Shown: positions 26,030-34,780 of the stretch, in pieces
Numbering within the stretch: position 1 is the stretch's first letter
How the letters are laid out: each line of letters begins with the position of its first letter
The notes under the pieces: model-generated
What the model was told of the DNA's origin: nothing
The model's database searches: none
Seen by the model: only the letters and a program-made list of their open reading frames with translations
Made by a program: the position numbers and the translations under genes
Origin: an uncultured Eubacteriales bacterium
GTDB lineage: Bacteria; Bacillota; Clostridia; Oscillospirales; Acutalibacteraceae
Length of the DNA stretch: 64,000 nucleotides
Direction of reading: 5' to 3'
Assembly: GCA_934456435.1 (NCBI GenBank)
Contig: CAKSHH010000005.1
Location: 1 to 64,000, forward strand

Positions 26030-27094
26030 ATGAACAAAAAAATTAAAGAAATTGAATATAAAATCAAATCTGAAATCAGAGCCGAGTTTTTTCCCGATAC
26101 GGTTGAAGAACTGCATCAGTATAAGGACGAAAAAAAGATTTTTGTCTTTCTTTGCGGTTTTTATCAGAACATGGGGGATATGGCAATTACGTATTCGCAG
26201 GAGTATTTTCTGAAAACAATTTTTCCAGGGTATAAGGTTATACTTGTTCCGAGCAACAAGACATATCATTGGATGAAGGAACTTAAAAGAATTACAAACA
26301 AAGATGATATCATAACGATTCTCGGCGGCGGAAATATGTCCGAAATATATGAGTCGCTTGAGAACGCAAGATGTTTTGTTATTCGTAAATTTCCCGATAA
26401 CCCGATAATCTCTTTTCCACAGACGATTGATTTTTCTGATACATTTTATGGAAATTATAGGCTTAGAAAGACCGTTAGGACCTACAATAAAAGTAAAAAT
26501 CTGAAGGTTTTTGCGCGTGAAAGAAAATCGTTAGGAACGATGAGACAATGCTTTAATAAAGAAATCGGTTTTTGTCCCGACATTGTTCTTTATCTTGATA
26601 AATCGGAGCCGAGGCGTGAGAGAAGCGGAGTACTATGCTGTATGCGCAGCGATAAGGAGATGCTTCTTTCGGCGGCGGAAAGAACAAGGATCAAAGACGC
26701 TTTGACTGAGAGATACAGCGATGTTGTCTTTAAAGACACGGTTGATGTTACGCTTGACGAGTGCAGTCCCGAAAATTTCAGAACCACTCTCGAAAGCTTT
26801 TGGGCAGAACTCAGAAGCAAAAAGGTCGTTGTCACCGACAGGCTTCATTGTATGATTTTTTGCGCGATAACCGGAACACCTTGCATTGTTTTTGATAATT
26901 CAAACAACAAGATTTCGGGTGTGTATGACGAGTGGCTTTCCGGCTGTGATTTTATAAAGATGTACAAAAAAATTGATATTGAAAATCTCTTAAGCGATGT
27001 CGATGAAATGATGAAGCTTGACAGCAGTAATTTTATAAATCCCTGCTCAAGGGAAAATTTTGCATCGCTTGTTGATTCAATTAAACAGAAATAA
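26030..27094 (+). CDS. Polysaccharide pyruvyl transferase family protein
   Basis: A 354-residue protein of the CsaB/WcaK-like family, which transfers pyruvate ketals to sugars of surface polymers. Family landmarks are NMGDMAITYSQEYFL near residue 45, ILGGGNMSEIY near 105, ISFPQTIDFSD, and the C-terminal VVTDRLHCMIFCAITGTPC. GGAG precedes ATG 26030. Pyruvylated wall polymers can anchor SLH-domain proteins, but no SLH protein is in the window. A substrate cannot be assigned. Confidence 0.85.
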   Translation: MNKKIKEIEYKIKSEIRAEFFPDTVEELHQYKDEKKIFVFLCGFYQNMGDMAITYSQEYFLKTIFPGYKVILVPSNKTYHWMKELKRITNKDDIITILGGGNMSEIYESLENARCFVIRKFPDNPIISFPQTIDFSDTFYGNYRLRKTVRTYNKSKNLKVFARERKSLGTMRQCFNKEIGFCPDIVLYLDKSEPRRERSGVLCCMRSDKEMLLSAAERTRIKDALTERYSDVVFKDTVDVTLDECSPENFRTTLESFWAELRSKKVVVTDRLHCMIFCAITGTPCIVFDNSNNKISGVYDEWLSGCDFIKMYKKIDIENLLSDVDEMMKLDSSNFINPCSRENFASLVDSIKQK

Positions 27095-27179
27095 AAAGCA
27101 ACATTTTTTTCATATTGTGTATAGCTTTTTTATTTAATAAATGATAAAATAATTTATCAAAAAATGAAAGGGGATTTTT

Positions 27180-28643
27180 ATGATCCGTTGTAAAAAGATA
27201 ATTTCAGTTATGCTCGTTATAGCTGTTGCTTTCGGATGCTTTGGATTGGGCGCTAATGCTGCCGACAATCTTCTGCCCGACTACACTATGACGCAGGTAG
27301 AGTGGAACGAATACTGGAATACGGTTGAGGGCGACAACACTCAAATTGCACTTACTCCCGGCAGGGATGCAACCGAGCTCAATCTCAACTGGCACTCCGA
27401 GAGAAAAGCAGCTGTTCCGATGGTTAAAATTGCTGACAACGAAAAGATGGAAAACGCAAAGGTTTTCTTAGGTTACAGCACCCTTGCCGATAACGACCAG
27501 CAGACAAACAGAGTTACGGTTACCGGACTTGAAGAGAACACAAAGTATTATTACTCATATTCACTCGGTAAGGGTAACTGGAGTGAACCGACTTTCTACA
27601 TAACAAGGTCTTCTTCCTCGTTTAAGGCTCTTCTTGTCGGTGATATACAGTGCTCAGCTCTTGACGACGGCACGGGCTACAAGGATGCGACAAACTGGAA
27701 TACAACGCTTAATACTGCGCTGAAGAAGTATCCTGACACAAGTTTTATCATCTCCTGCGGCGATCAGACGCAGACGGGCGCAAGTGCAACCGAATGGGCT
27801 GCCACACTTTCGCCGAAAGCGCTCAGAAATCTTCCGATGGCTACGACTATCGGAAATCATGACCATAAGGGCACAACATATCAGCACTATGTAAACAATC
27901 CTAATTCTCAGCTTGTTTCCACAAGCAAAACAGGTACGCCTTACTGGTTCAGATACGGCGATGTACTCTTTGTTGTTTTTAACACTACCAATGCCAATGT
28001 GTTTGAAAGCCACGCACTTGCCGAAAGAGCGATTTTGGCTAACCCCGACGCGAAGTGGAGAGTTGCGCTCTTCCACCATGACCTTTACGGCACAGGCCAT
28101 CACGCTATCGACAATGATAACTATATGCTCCAGGGCGTATATTCCGCGATAATGGATAAGTTTGAGTTTGACATTGCCTTTGACGGACACGAGCATTACT
28201 ACGGTCGTTCATACAATATGCTCAATAACGAAAAAGTTGACCTCGATTATACTGCAAGTAAGGTTACGGATCCAGACGGCACGCTTTATATCACAACGGC
28301 TTCCGCTTCGGGAAAAAATCGTGTTTATGACGAGCCGTACCATCATTCATGGATTAACTTCAGCTACATGAGCCCCGAACTTATCTATTCCGAGGTTGAG
28401 TTTACCGATTCAACATTCTCTCTCAAAACCTACACCGTCGAGGGAGACAAAATGATTGACGAATACACAATCGAAAAGACCGATTTCACTTATTCCGATA
28501 TTGACGCTTCGGAGACACTTTTCAGCACAGACGCTCTCAACAGAGTTCTCAAGCATTTTATGGGCGACTACTATGTGATTTTTGAGGTCTTTGACAAAAT
28601 CGTCAGAACCGTTTGGGACGCAATTTCTTCAATAGTTAAATAA
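27180..28643 (+). CDS. Secreted purple-acid-phosphatase-like metallophosphoesterase
   Basis: A 487-residue exported protein. Signal peptide (~1-28), then an N-terminal fibronectin-like purple acid phosphatase domain (~55-145, RVTVTGLEENTKYYYS), then a calcineurin-like catalytic domain with VGDIQ, SCGDQTQTG, IGNHDHKG, FHHDLYGTGHH and DGHEHYYGRS. These motifs match the dinuclear-metal site. The last ~35 residues are amphipathic (NRVLKHFMGDYYVIFEVFDK). The substrate is probably an extracellular phosphate ester. The GH130 gene follows 10 nt downstream. Confidence 0.9.
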   Translation: MIRCKKIISVMLVIAVAFGCFGLGANAADNLLPDYTMTQVEWNEYWNTVEGDNTQIALTPGRDATELNLNWHSERKAAVPMVKIADNEKMENAKVFLGYSTLADNDQQTNRVTVTGLEENTKYYYSYSLGKGNWSEPTFYITRSSSSFKALLVGDIQCSALDDGTGYKDATNWNTTLNTALKKYPDTSFIISCGDQTQTGASATEWAATLSPKALRNLPMATTIGNHDHKGTTYQHYVNNPNSQLVSTSKTGTPYWFRYGDVLFVVFNTTNANVFESHALAERAILANPDAKWRVALFHHDLYGTGHHAIDNDNYMLQGVYSAIMDKFEFDIAFDGHEHYYGRSYNMLNNEKVDLDYTASKVTDPDGTLYITTASASGKNRVYDEPYHHSWINFSYMSPELIYSEVEFTDSTFSLKTYTVEGDKMIDEYTIEKTDFTYSDIDASETLFSTDALNRVLKHFMGDYYVIFEVFDKIVRTVWDAISSIVK

Positions 28644-28653
28644 GGAAGTTTTT

Positions 28654-29624
28654 ATGGATTTTGAAACATCAAGTGTAATAAAAAAGCTCGAAAAACCTAT
28701 ACTGACATACAAGGATATACCGTATAATGCGGCGCTTGTCTTTAACGCCGGAGTTGTAAAGTACAACGGCAAGTTGTTATGATGTTTCGCAATGACTACG
28801 GTGATTACGAGAATCATAAGCTTGAGGGTACCAATATAGGCTTGGCCTACAGCGATGACGGTATCAACTGGGAGGTTTCCGAAAAGCCATGTTTCAAGCT
28901 TGAGGATGACGAGATTAACCGTGCTTATGATCCGCGTCTTACCGTGATTGACGGTGTGTGTTATGTCTGCTTTGCCGTTGATACCAATCACGGACTCAGA
29001 GGCGGAATTGCCTCCACGACAGACTTTGAAAACTTTGAAATTCATACAATGACGCTGCCGGATAACAGAAATATGGTTCTGTTCCCTGAACGGATCAACG
29101 GCTTGTATACGCGTCTTGAAAGACCGATGCCGGTTTATTCAAGGTGGCATAAGGATGTTTTTGATATCTGGATGTCGCAGTCTCCCGATATGAAATTCTG
29201 GGGCAATTCAAAGCTTGTTATGGGCGTTGAGGACGTACCGTTTTCCAATGACAAAATAGGTCCTGCCGCTCCTCCGATAAAGACGGAAAAGGGTTGGCTG
29301 ACAACCTTTCATTCTGTTTGGACCGATCCGACGAGAGGTAAGAACGGCTGGGAGGACAAATGGCAGAAGCAGTATATGGCGGGAATCGCGCTCCTTGACC
29401 TTGAGGATCCGTCAAAGGTTATCGGTATATATGATAAACCGCTCATCGCCGCGGAGCTTCCGCATGAAACGGATGAGGGTTACAGAACCCATGTTATATT
29501 CCCCGGCGGAATGGTTCTTGAGGATAACGGCGAGGTCAAAATATACTACGGAGCCGCGGACACGGTCGAATGTCTTGCAACGGCCGATGTTGGTGACTTA
29601 ATTAAATTATGTATTGAAAAATAA
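28654..29624 (+). pseudogene. GH130 beta-mannoside phosphorylase-like gene, frameshifted
   Basis: The gene starts at ATG 28654 after AAGGAAG and reads LTYKDIPYNAALVFNAGVV then VKYNGKLL and TGA at 28780-28782. The rest of the domain continues in the next frame from 28779 (MMFRNDYGDYE) to 29624. Family alignment expects KYNGKYVMMFR; one base (an A in the Tyr codon, near 28774) appears to be missing. The remainder looks intact: YDPRLTVIDG with the catalytic-type aspartate, TRLERPMPVYSRW, IGPAAPPIKTEKGWL and HVIFPGGMV. GH130 enzymes phosphorolyse beta-mannosides. No homopolymer surrounds the site. It could be a real inactivation or an assembly error. Confidence 0.85.
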
Positions 29625-29629
29625 AGAAT

Positions 29630-29663
29630 AGGCAGTCTGAATTGATCGGACTGCCTGCTTTTT
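29630..29663. terminator. Rho-independent terminator
   Basis: AGGCAGTC / GACTGCCT stem with an 11-nt loop and a TTTTT tail on the plus strand, between convergent genes. Confidence 0.75.
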
Positions 29664-30603
29664 ATACTGCTACAAAAATATTCATATTTCTGATATTTGG
29701 GTCTGTAATCGAATCGTTGATTGAATATGCGTGCTTTTCGAGATCGCTGCAGATTGCCTTTGTCATGTCATTCTCGATCAGATATCCTATTATCATGCTT
29801 GCAATATCCTCGATAACTCCGAACTTTACTTCCGCCGTTACGCTGTCATTTTCGCTCGTCAAAAGATACTCGAATGAGTCGGAAAACGTCGAAAAAAGCT
29901 CAAGATCCCGCATTGCACGAAAGCTCCATTTATAATATGGCATGTACTTTTTATTGAGCAGAAAAACTGTTCTCATTGCCGCATTGACGAATTCGATAAC
30001 AGCAAGTTGAGCTGAACCGGTTTCTCCGTGCGAAAGACACCGGCTGTAGTTATACTGACCCGATTGTGCCATAAGAAGCAGATTTCCTGCGAGCTTTTTA
30101 AGTCTTATATCTTCAGGCATTTGCAGAATTTTGTTGCGAATTTCAGTAAATTCACCGTAGTTATCAAAGAATATCCCACCGTTTGTCGCTTCAAAAAAAT
30201 AGCTTTCGGGAACTGTCAGCCAATCCTGAATGCTTAAATTACCGTCGGAACAGCCGATTTTATTTGTGTAAAACTCGGAAGTTCGTATAACTCCGTTTCT
30301 CCTCCCACCGACGGGGTTTACAAGGCTTCGTCTAAGCCCCATAAAATCCTTCGGAAGCTTGGCATACGCTCTTTCGAGCAGAAATTCTGTTCGTCTGTCA
30401 ACGGTCTCTTCATCAGGAATGAAAATACAAAATCCGGGTTCAAAATCGTGATCTCTTGACACTTCATCATCGAAGCCGTAGCAGTCCGAACCGCTTCCGA
30501 CCATACCGACACAAAGATAGGGGAGTACGTCAGAAAAATCCCTTTCGAGCATCGGTATGCCGTATTCCTCGAAATATGCCTTAGATATTTCAATTCCTTT
30601 CAT
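29662..30603 (-). CDS. DUF4037 domain protein (nucleotidyltransferase-like)
   Basis: A 313-residue protein of the DUF4037 family. The N-terminal part carries VGSGSDCYGFDDEVSRDHDFEP, a GS-x-S-D-x-x-x-D-like strand resembling the active site of the DNA polymerase-beta nucleotidyltransferase fold (quoted here as GSGSDC and DHDFEP near residues 35-54). The start at 30603 follows GGGAGAT. It overlaps the end of the TPR gene by 14 nt. Reaction and substrate are unknown. Confidence 0.75.
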   Translation of the reverse strand: MKGIEISKAYFEEYGIPMLERDFSDVLPYLCVGMVGSGSDCYGFDDEVSRDHDFEPGFCIFIPDEETVDRRTEFLLERAYAKLPKDFMGLRRSLVNPVGGRRNGVIRTSEFYTNKIGCSDGNLSIQDWLTVPESYFFEATNGGIFFDNYGEFTEIRNKILQMPEDIRLKKLAGNLLLMAQSGQYNYSRCLSHGETGSAQLAVIEFVNAAMRTVFLLNKKYMPYYKWSFRAMRDLELFSTFSDSFEYLLTSENDSVTAEVKFGVIEDIASMIIGYLIENDMTKAICSDLEKHAYSINDSITDPNIRNMNIFVAV

Positions 30604-31426
30604 AAATCTCCCTCGCTCTGTTACTGAGCTCCTTTTGATAAAGGAAGCGTCCAAAATATCCGAATGTCGGAGCGCATTTCTCACAAACAAAGGCATAATA
30701 ACCGTTTCTCGGAAGATAATCCTTGTTGAGAAGCTCATACGCCTTTTCAATATACCCGTCGATTATCTTTTCGCTTTGCTCCGAACCGAGCTTCGCTTCG
30801 TACAAATCGCATAAATTCAAATAAGTAATTGCTACTTCAAGTTCACCGTTTTTATTCTGCGCCATGACCTTCATTGCTTTACTGTAATATTCCTCCGCTT
30901 CGTCAAAGCGTTTTTGGTCGGTCAGCGTCAAGCCGAGATTGTTATAAAGTCCGCCGAGTCGCGAATCATCGGGAGCTAATTCCTTTTTGTATATTATCTT
31001 TGCTTTTTCAAAAAGCTCAATAGATTCCTTTGGCATCGTAAAAGCCTTGTAAACCGTTGCAGCATTTGTCAGAGTTGTACCTGCGACAACTGAGGTGCCG
31101 AGATTCAATTCATCTATTAAAGATAAGGCTTTTTCAGCGCTTTCAAGCGCCTCATCTTTTCGGTTCGTCTTGCGATAAAGACCCATAAGCTCATTTTCAA
31201 TTGTAAGCATACCGTGTCTGTCTCTGCCGTCCTCGGCCTCGCCGAGCCAATAGAGAAGATGTTTTTTTGCCGATTCATAATCGTTCCTGCCGAGGTGCTC
31301 GTCAAGCTTTTCCAATACCCTCCCGATCGGGATGGGGTGGACAGGCGGATGGTTTTTGAACTGATCAGTGCAGAATGGGCATATCGGATCGGTATAATCG
31401 GTAAAGTCCATTTTTTCTTTATCCAT
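30590..31426 (-). CDS. Tetratricopeptide-repeat protein paired with DUF4037
   Basis: A 278-residue cytoplasmic protein built of about five TPR-like helical pairs (EALESAEKALSLI, ESIELFEKAKIIY, RLGGLYNNLGLTL, EAEEYYSKAMKVM), preceded by a short CPFC-containing leader (ICPFCTDQF) and followed by ECEKCAPTF-like cysteines near the end (CEKC). The start at 31426 follows GGGAGCG. It overlaps the DUF4037 gene, so the two are translationally coupled, probably a functional pair. Confidence 0.75.
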   Translation of the reverse strand: MDKEKMDFTDYTDPICPFCTDQFKNHPPVHPIPIGRVLEKLDEHLGRNDYESAKKHLLYWLGEAEDGRDRHGMLTIENELMGLYRKTNRKDEALESAEKALSLIDELNLGTSVVAGTTLTNAATVYKAFTMPKESIELFEKAKIIYKKELAPDDSRLGGLYNNLGLTLTDQKRFDEAEEYYSKAMKVMAQNKNGELEVAITYLNLCDLYEAKLGSEQSEKIIDGYIEKAYELLNKDYLPRNGYYAFVCEKCAPTFGYFGRFLYQKELSNRAREIYERN

Positions 31427-31457
31427 AATTTCGCTCCCTTGTGTTCGCTTTTCTGCT

Positions 31458-31486
31458 ATTATACTATATTTTGTGTAAAAAGTGAA
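31458..31486 (-). promoter_or_regulatory. Promoter for the TPR/DUF4037 pair
   Basis: Minus strand TTCACT (31481-31486), 17-nt spacer, perfect TATAAT (31458-31463). Confidence 0.5.
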
Positions 31487-31520
31487 GCAAAAGTTTGTAT
31501 ATATTTTTATTTCTTTCTTG

Positions 31521-31549
31521 TTGTAAACCATATCATGTTGTGTTAAAAT
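31521..31549 (+). promoter_or_regulatory. SigA promoter for nrdG
   Basis: TTGTAA at 31521-31526, 17-nt spacer, TAAAAT at 31544-31549, 38 nt before the start at 31587. Confidence 0.55.
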
Positions 31550-31586
31550 ACTTCGTAGCGATAAAAATACACTTTCGGGAGGTGTT

Positions 31587-32282
31587 ATGATGCGTATCGA
31601 CGGGCTTCAGAAAATGACCTTATTGGATTTCCCCGGAAAAGTTGCCTGTACCGTTTTCACAGGCGGCTGTAATTTTCGCTGTCCGTTTTGCCACAATGCA
31701 CTTCTCGTGACCGAACTGCCGCAGAAACCCGATTATACAGTCGATGAAATTTTCAGCTTTTTGAAAAAAAGGCAGGGCTTGCTTGACGGTGTCGCAATTA
31801 CGGGCGGCGAACCTTTGATGAATCCGGAAATAGATTCGTTTATTAGGGAGATTCGCAAGCTTGGCTATTCGGTAAAACTTGACACAAACGGAAGCTTCCC
31901 TGAGCGTTTGGAAAAGATTGTCAATGACGGCTTGGTGGATTACGTTGCAATGGATATTAAGAATTGCAAGAAAAAATATGCCGAGACTGTCGGATTGTCT
32001 TCATTTGATCTTTCCAAGGTTGAAAGAAGCGTTGATTTTCTTAAAAACGGGTCTGTTGACTATGAATTTAGGACAACCGTTGTCCGTGAGTTCCACACCG
32101 TTGATGATATCAGGAAAGCTGCCGAGTGGATAAGCGGTGCCAAACGTTATTTTTTGCAAAATTTTGTTGATTCGGGCAATCTTATTGATCCGTCGGTCGG
32201 CGGAGTGGACAAGAAAACTATGTTCAGAATGAAGGATGCGGCGGCAGATTTTGTGCCGCAAACCGAAATTCGCGGAATTTAA
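31587..32282 (+). CDS. nrdG: Anaerobic ribonucleotide reductase activating protein
   Basis: A 231-residue radical SAM activase. The cluster motif is CNFRCPFC (CX3CX2C, residues ~29-36), and ITGGEPLMNP provides the SAM-binding glycine-rich turn. It forms the glycyl radical on NrdD using SAM and a 4Fe-4S cluster. Its length and start (TLLDFPGKVACTVFTGGC) match the NrdG type that pairs with NrdD. It is followed by nrdD with a separate promoter between them. Confidence 0.92.
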   Translation: MMRIDGLQKMTLLDFPGKVACTVFTGGCNFRCPFCHNALLVTELPQKPDYTVDEIFSFLKKRQGLLDGVAITGGEPLMNPEIDSFIREIRKLGYSVKLDTNGSFPERLEKIVNDGLVDYVAMDIKNCKKKYAETVGLSSFDLSKVERSVDFLKNGSVDYEFRTTVVREFHTVDDIRKAAEWISGAKRYFLQNFVDSGNLIDPSVGGVDKKTMFRMKDAAADFVPQTEIRGI

Positions 32283-32314
32283 GGCAATGCCGTACAATTA
32301 ATATATACGCCTTT

Positions 32315-32368
32315 ACACAATATATTGTAAAATAACTATTGACACGACCACAATATATATGGTATAAT
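32315..32368 (+). promoter_or_regulatory. nrdD promoter with two NrdR-like boxes
   Basis: Promoter: perfect TTGACA at 32339-32344, 18-nt spacer, perfect TATAAT at 32363-32368. NrdR-like boxes (consensus near ACACwATATATwGTGT): ACACAATATATTGTAA at 32315-32330 and CCACAATATATATGGT at 32348-32363. Starts are 33 nt apart, about three helical turns, and the second box fills the spacer. The layout fits repression by NrdR. Confidence 0.75.
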
Positions 32369-32401
32369 CTCGAACGGAAACTGAAAAAAGGAGATTGAGT
32401 T

Positions 32402-34768
32402 ATGTATAATGTTGTTAAGCGTGACGGCAAAGTTGTAGGCTTTGACCTTCACAAAATCAGAGACGCTATTACCAAGGCTTTCGACGCCTGCCAGAAGCAG
32501 TATAATTCCGATATGGTCGATTTCCTTGCACTCAAGGTAACGGCAGACTTTGAGCACAAGATCAAAGACGACAGAATTTCTGTTGAAAGCATCCAGGACA
32601 GCGTTGAGTCCGTACTTATCAAAGCCGGCTACGACGATGTTGCCAAGGCTTACATTCTCTACCGTAAGCAGAGAGAGAAGATAAGAAATCTTAACGCAAC
32701 TGTTCTTGACTACAAGGAGATCGTTGACAACTATCTTCATGTAAACGACTGGAGAGTTAAGGAAAATTCCACCGTTACTTATTCTGTCGGCGGACTTATC
32801 CTCAGCAACTCAGGTGCTATTACAGCTAACTATTGGCTTTCCGAAATCTATGATGAGGAAATCGCAGAGGCTCACAGAAATGCCGATATCCACCTGCATG
32901 ACCTTTCCATGCTGACCGGTTACTGTGCAGGATGGTCTCTTAAGCAGCTTATTCAGGAGGGACTCGGCGGAGTCAGAGGCAAGATCACTTCCGCTCCGGC
33001 AAAGCACCTTGCAACTCTTTGCAACCAGATGGTTAATTTCCTCGGTATTATGCAGAACGAGTGGGCAGGCGCACAGGCTTTCTCCTCCTTTGATACCTAC
33101 CTCGCATCATTCGTAAAGTACGATAACCTCGACTACGAGTCGGTTAAAAAGTGCATTGAGTCCTTCATTTACGGTGTTAATACGCCGAGCCGTTGGGGTA
33201 CTCAGGCTCCGTTCTCTAACATCACCCTTGACTGGGTAGTTCCTAACGACCTCGCAGAGCTTAACTGCATCATAGGCGGCAAGGAAGTTGACTTCAAGTA
33301 CAAGGACTGCCAGAAAGAGATGGATATGGTCAACAAGGCGTTCATCGAGATCATGATCGAGGGTGACGCCAACGGCAGAGGATTCCAGTATCCGATTCCG
33401 ACCTATTCAATCACAAGAAACTTTGACTGGTCAGACACAGAGAACAACAGACTTCTCTTTGAGATGACTTCCAAATACGGTACTCCGTATTTCTCAAACT
33501 ACATCAACAGCGACATGGAGCCGAGCGACGTTCGTTCAATGTGTTGCCGTCTTCGCCTTGACCTTCGTGAGCTTCGCAAGAAGTCCGGCGGTTTCTTCGG
33601 CAGCGGTGAGAGCACAGGTTCTGTCGGCGTTGTTACAATCAATATGCCGCGTATTGCTTACCTTGCAAAGGACGAAAAGGATTTCTATGAGCGTCTTGAC
33701 AGACTTATGGACATCTCCGCCCGTTCGCTCAAGGTTAAGAGAACGGTTATCACAAAGCTCCTTGACGAGGGACTTTATCCCTATACCAAGAGATACCTCG
33801 GCACATTTAACAACCACTTCTCGACAATCGGTCTTGTCGGTATGAACGAGGTTGGTCTCAATGCTAAGTGGCTCGGAAAGGATATGACCGATCCTAAGAC
33901 TCAGCAGTTCACGATCGACGTTCTCAACCACATGAGAGAGAGACTTTCCGACTATCAGGTTCAGTACGGCGACCTCTACAACCTTGAGGCTACTCCGGCA
34001 GAGTCAACCGCTTACCGTCTTGCAAAGCACGATGTCAAGAGATATCCCGACATCAAGACAGCCGCTCAGCACGAGGGTGACACACCGTACTACACCAACA
34101 GCTCACATCTTCCTGTTGGTTATACAGACGATATTTTCTCTGCTCTCGATATTCAGGATGAGCTTCAGACGCTTTACACTTCGGGTACTGTTTTCCATGC
34201 ATTCCTCGGAGAAAAGCTGCCTGATTGGAAAGCTGCTGCAAATCTTGTCAGAAAGATTGCTGAAAACTACAAGCTTCCGTATTACACTCTTTCACCAACA
34301 TATTCCGTATGTAAGAACCACGGTTACCTTACAGGTGAGCAGTATGTTTGCCCTGAGTGCGGCGAGCACACAGAGGTTTACAGCCGTATCACAGGTTACT
34401 ACCGTCCCGTTCAGAACTTCAATGACGGTAAGGCTCAGGAGTTTACAGACCGTAAGGTTTATGATATTGCACATTCTCATCTTACCCATCACGGCGTAAA
34501 AGAGGAAGCAAAGGCGGATGACGCAATTAAGACCGATGCGGGCGAAAACGTAAGTTATCTTTTCACAACTGCAACTTGCCCGAACTGTAAGATTGCCGCG
34601 GCAACACTTGACAAGGCAGGCTATGAGTATACAAAGCTTCTTGCTGACGAGAATGCAGAGCTTGCACAGAAGCTTGGCATCAAGCAGGCACCGACACTTG
34701 TTGTAATCAAGAACGGTGAAGCGACGAAGTATACGGGTGTTTCGGACATCAAAAAGTTTCTTAAATAA
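32402..34768 (+). CDS. nrdD: Anaerobic ribonucleoside-triphosphate reductase with fused thioredoxin-like domain
   Basis: A 788-residue class III ribonucleotide reductase. It begins with an ATP cone (VVKRDGKVVGFDLHKI), followed by the ten-stranded barrel with SMCCRLRLD in the active site, a C-terminal zinc motif (VCKNHG ... VCPECG) and the glycyl radical loop RITGYY with glycine at residue 665. After ~45 further residues the chain continues into an extra thioredoxin-like domain (~712-788) with the redox motif CPNC at 726-729 and a cis-proline strand (QAPTLVV). Typical NrdD ends shortly after the glycine. The extra domain may reduce the active-site disulfide. Regulated by the upstream NrdR-like boxes. 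Confidence 0.93.
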   Translation: MYNVVKRDGKVVGFDLHKIRDAITKAFDACQKQYNSDMVDFLALKVTADFEHKIKDDRISVESIQDSVESVLIKAGYDDVAKAYILYRKQREKIRNLNATVLDYKEIVDNYLHVNDWRVKENSTVTYSVGGLILSNSGAITANYWLSEIYDEEIAEAHRNADIHLHDLSMLTGYCAGWSLKQLIQEGLGGVRGKITSAPAKHLATLCNQMVNFLGIMQNEWAGAQAFSSFDTYLASFVKYDNLDYESVKKCIESFIYGVNTPSRWGTQAPFSNITLDWVVPNDLAELNCIIGGKEVDFKYKDCQKEMDMVNKAFIEIMIEGDANGRGFQYPIPTYSITRNFDWSDTENNRLLFEMTSKYGTPYFSNYINSDMEPSDVRSMCCRLRLDLRELRKKSGGFFGSGESTGSVGVVTINMPRIAYLAKDEKDFYERLDRLMDISARSLKVKRTVITKLLDEGLYPYTKRYLGTFNNHFSTIGLVGMNEVGLNAKWLGKDMTDPKTQQFTIDVLNHMRERLSDYQVQYGDLYNLEATPAESTAYRLAKHDVKRYPDIKTAAQHEGDTPYYTNSSHLPVGYTDDIFSALDIQDELQTLYTSGTVFHAFLGEKLPDWKAAANLVRKIAENYKLPYYTLSPTYSVCKNHGYLTGEQYVCPECGEHTEVYSRITGYYRPVQNFNDGKAQEFTDRKVYDIAHSHLTHHGVKEEAKADDAIKTDAGENVSYLFTTATCPNCKIAAATLDKAGYEYTKLLADENAELAQKLGIKQAPTLVVIKNGEATKYTGVSDIKKFLK

Positions 34769-34780
34769 ACAGGAGCAATT

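Noticed and set aside
28774..28782. Programmed frameshift in the GH130 gene
   Set aside because: No slippery heptamer, stem-loop or internal ribosome site typical of recoding is visible; a one-base loss is simpler.
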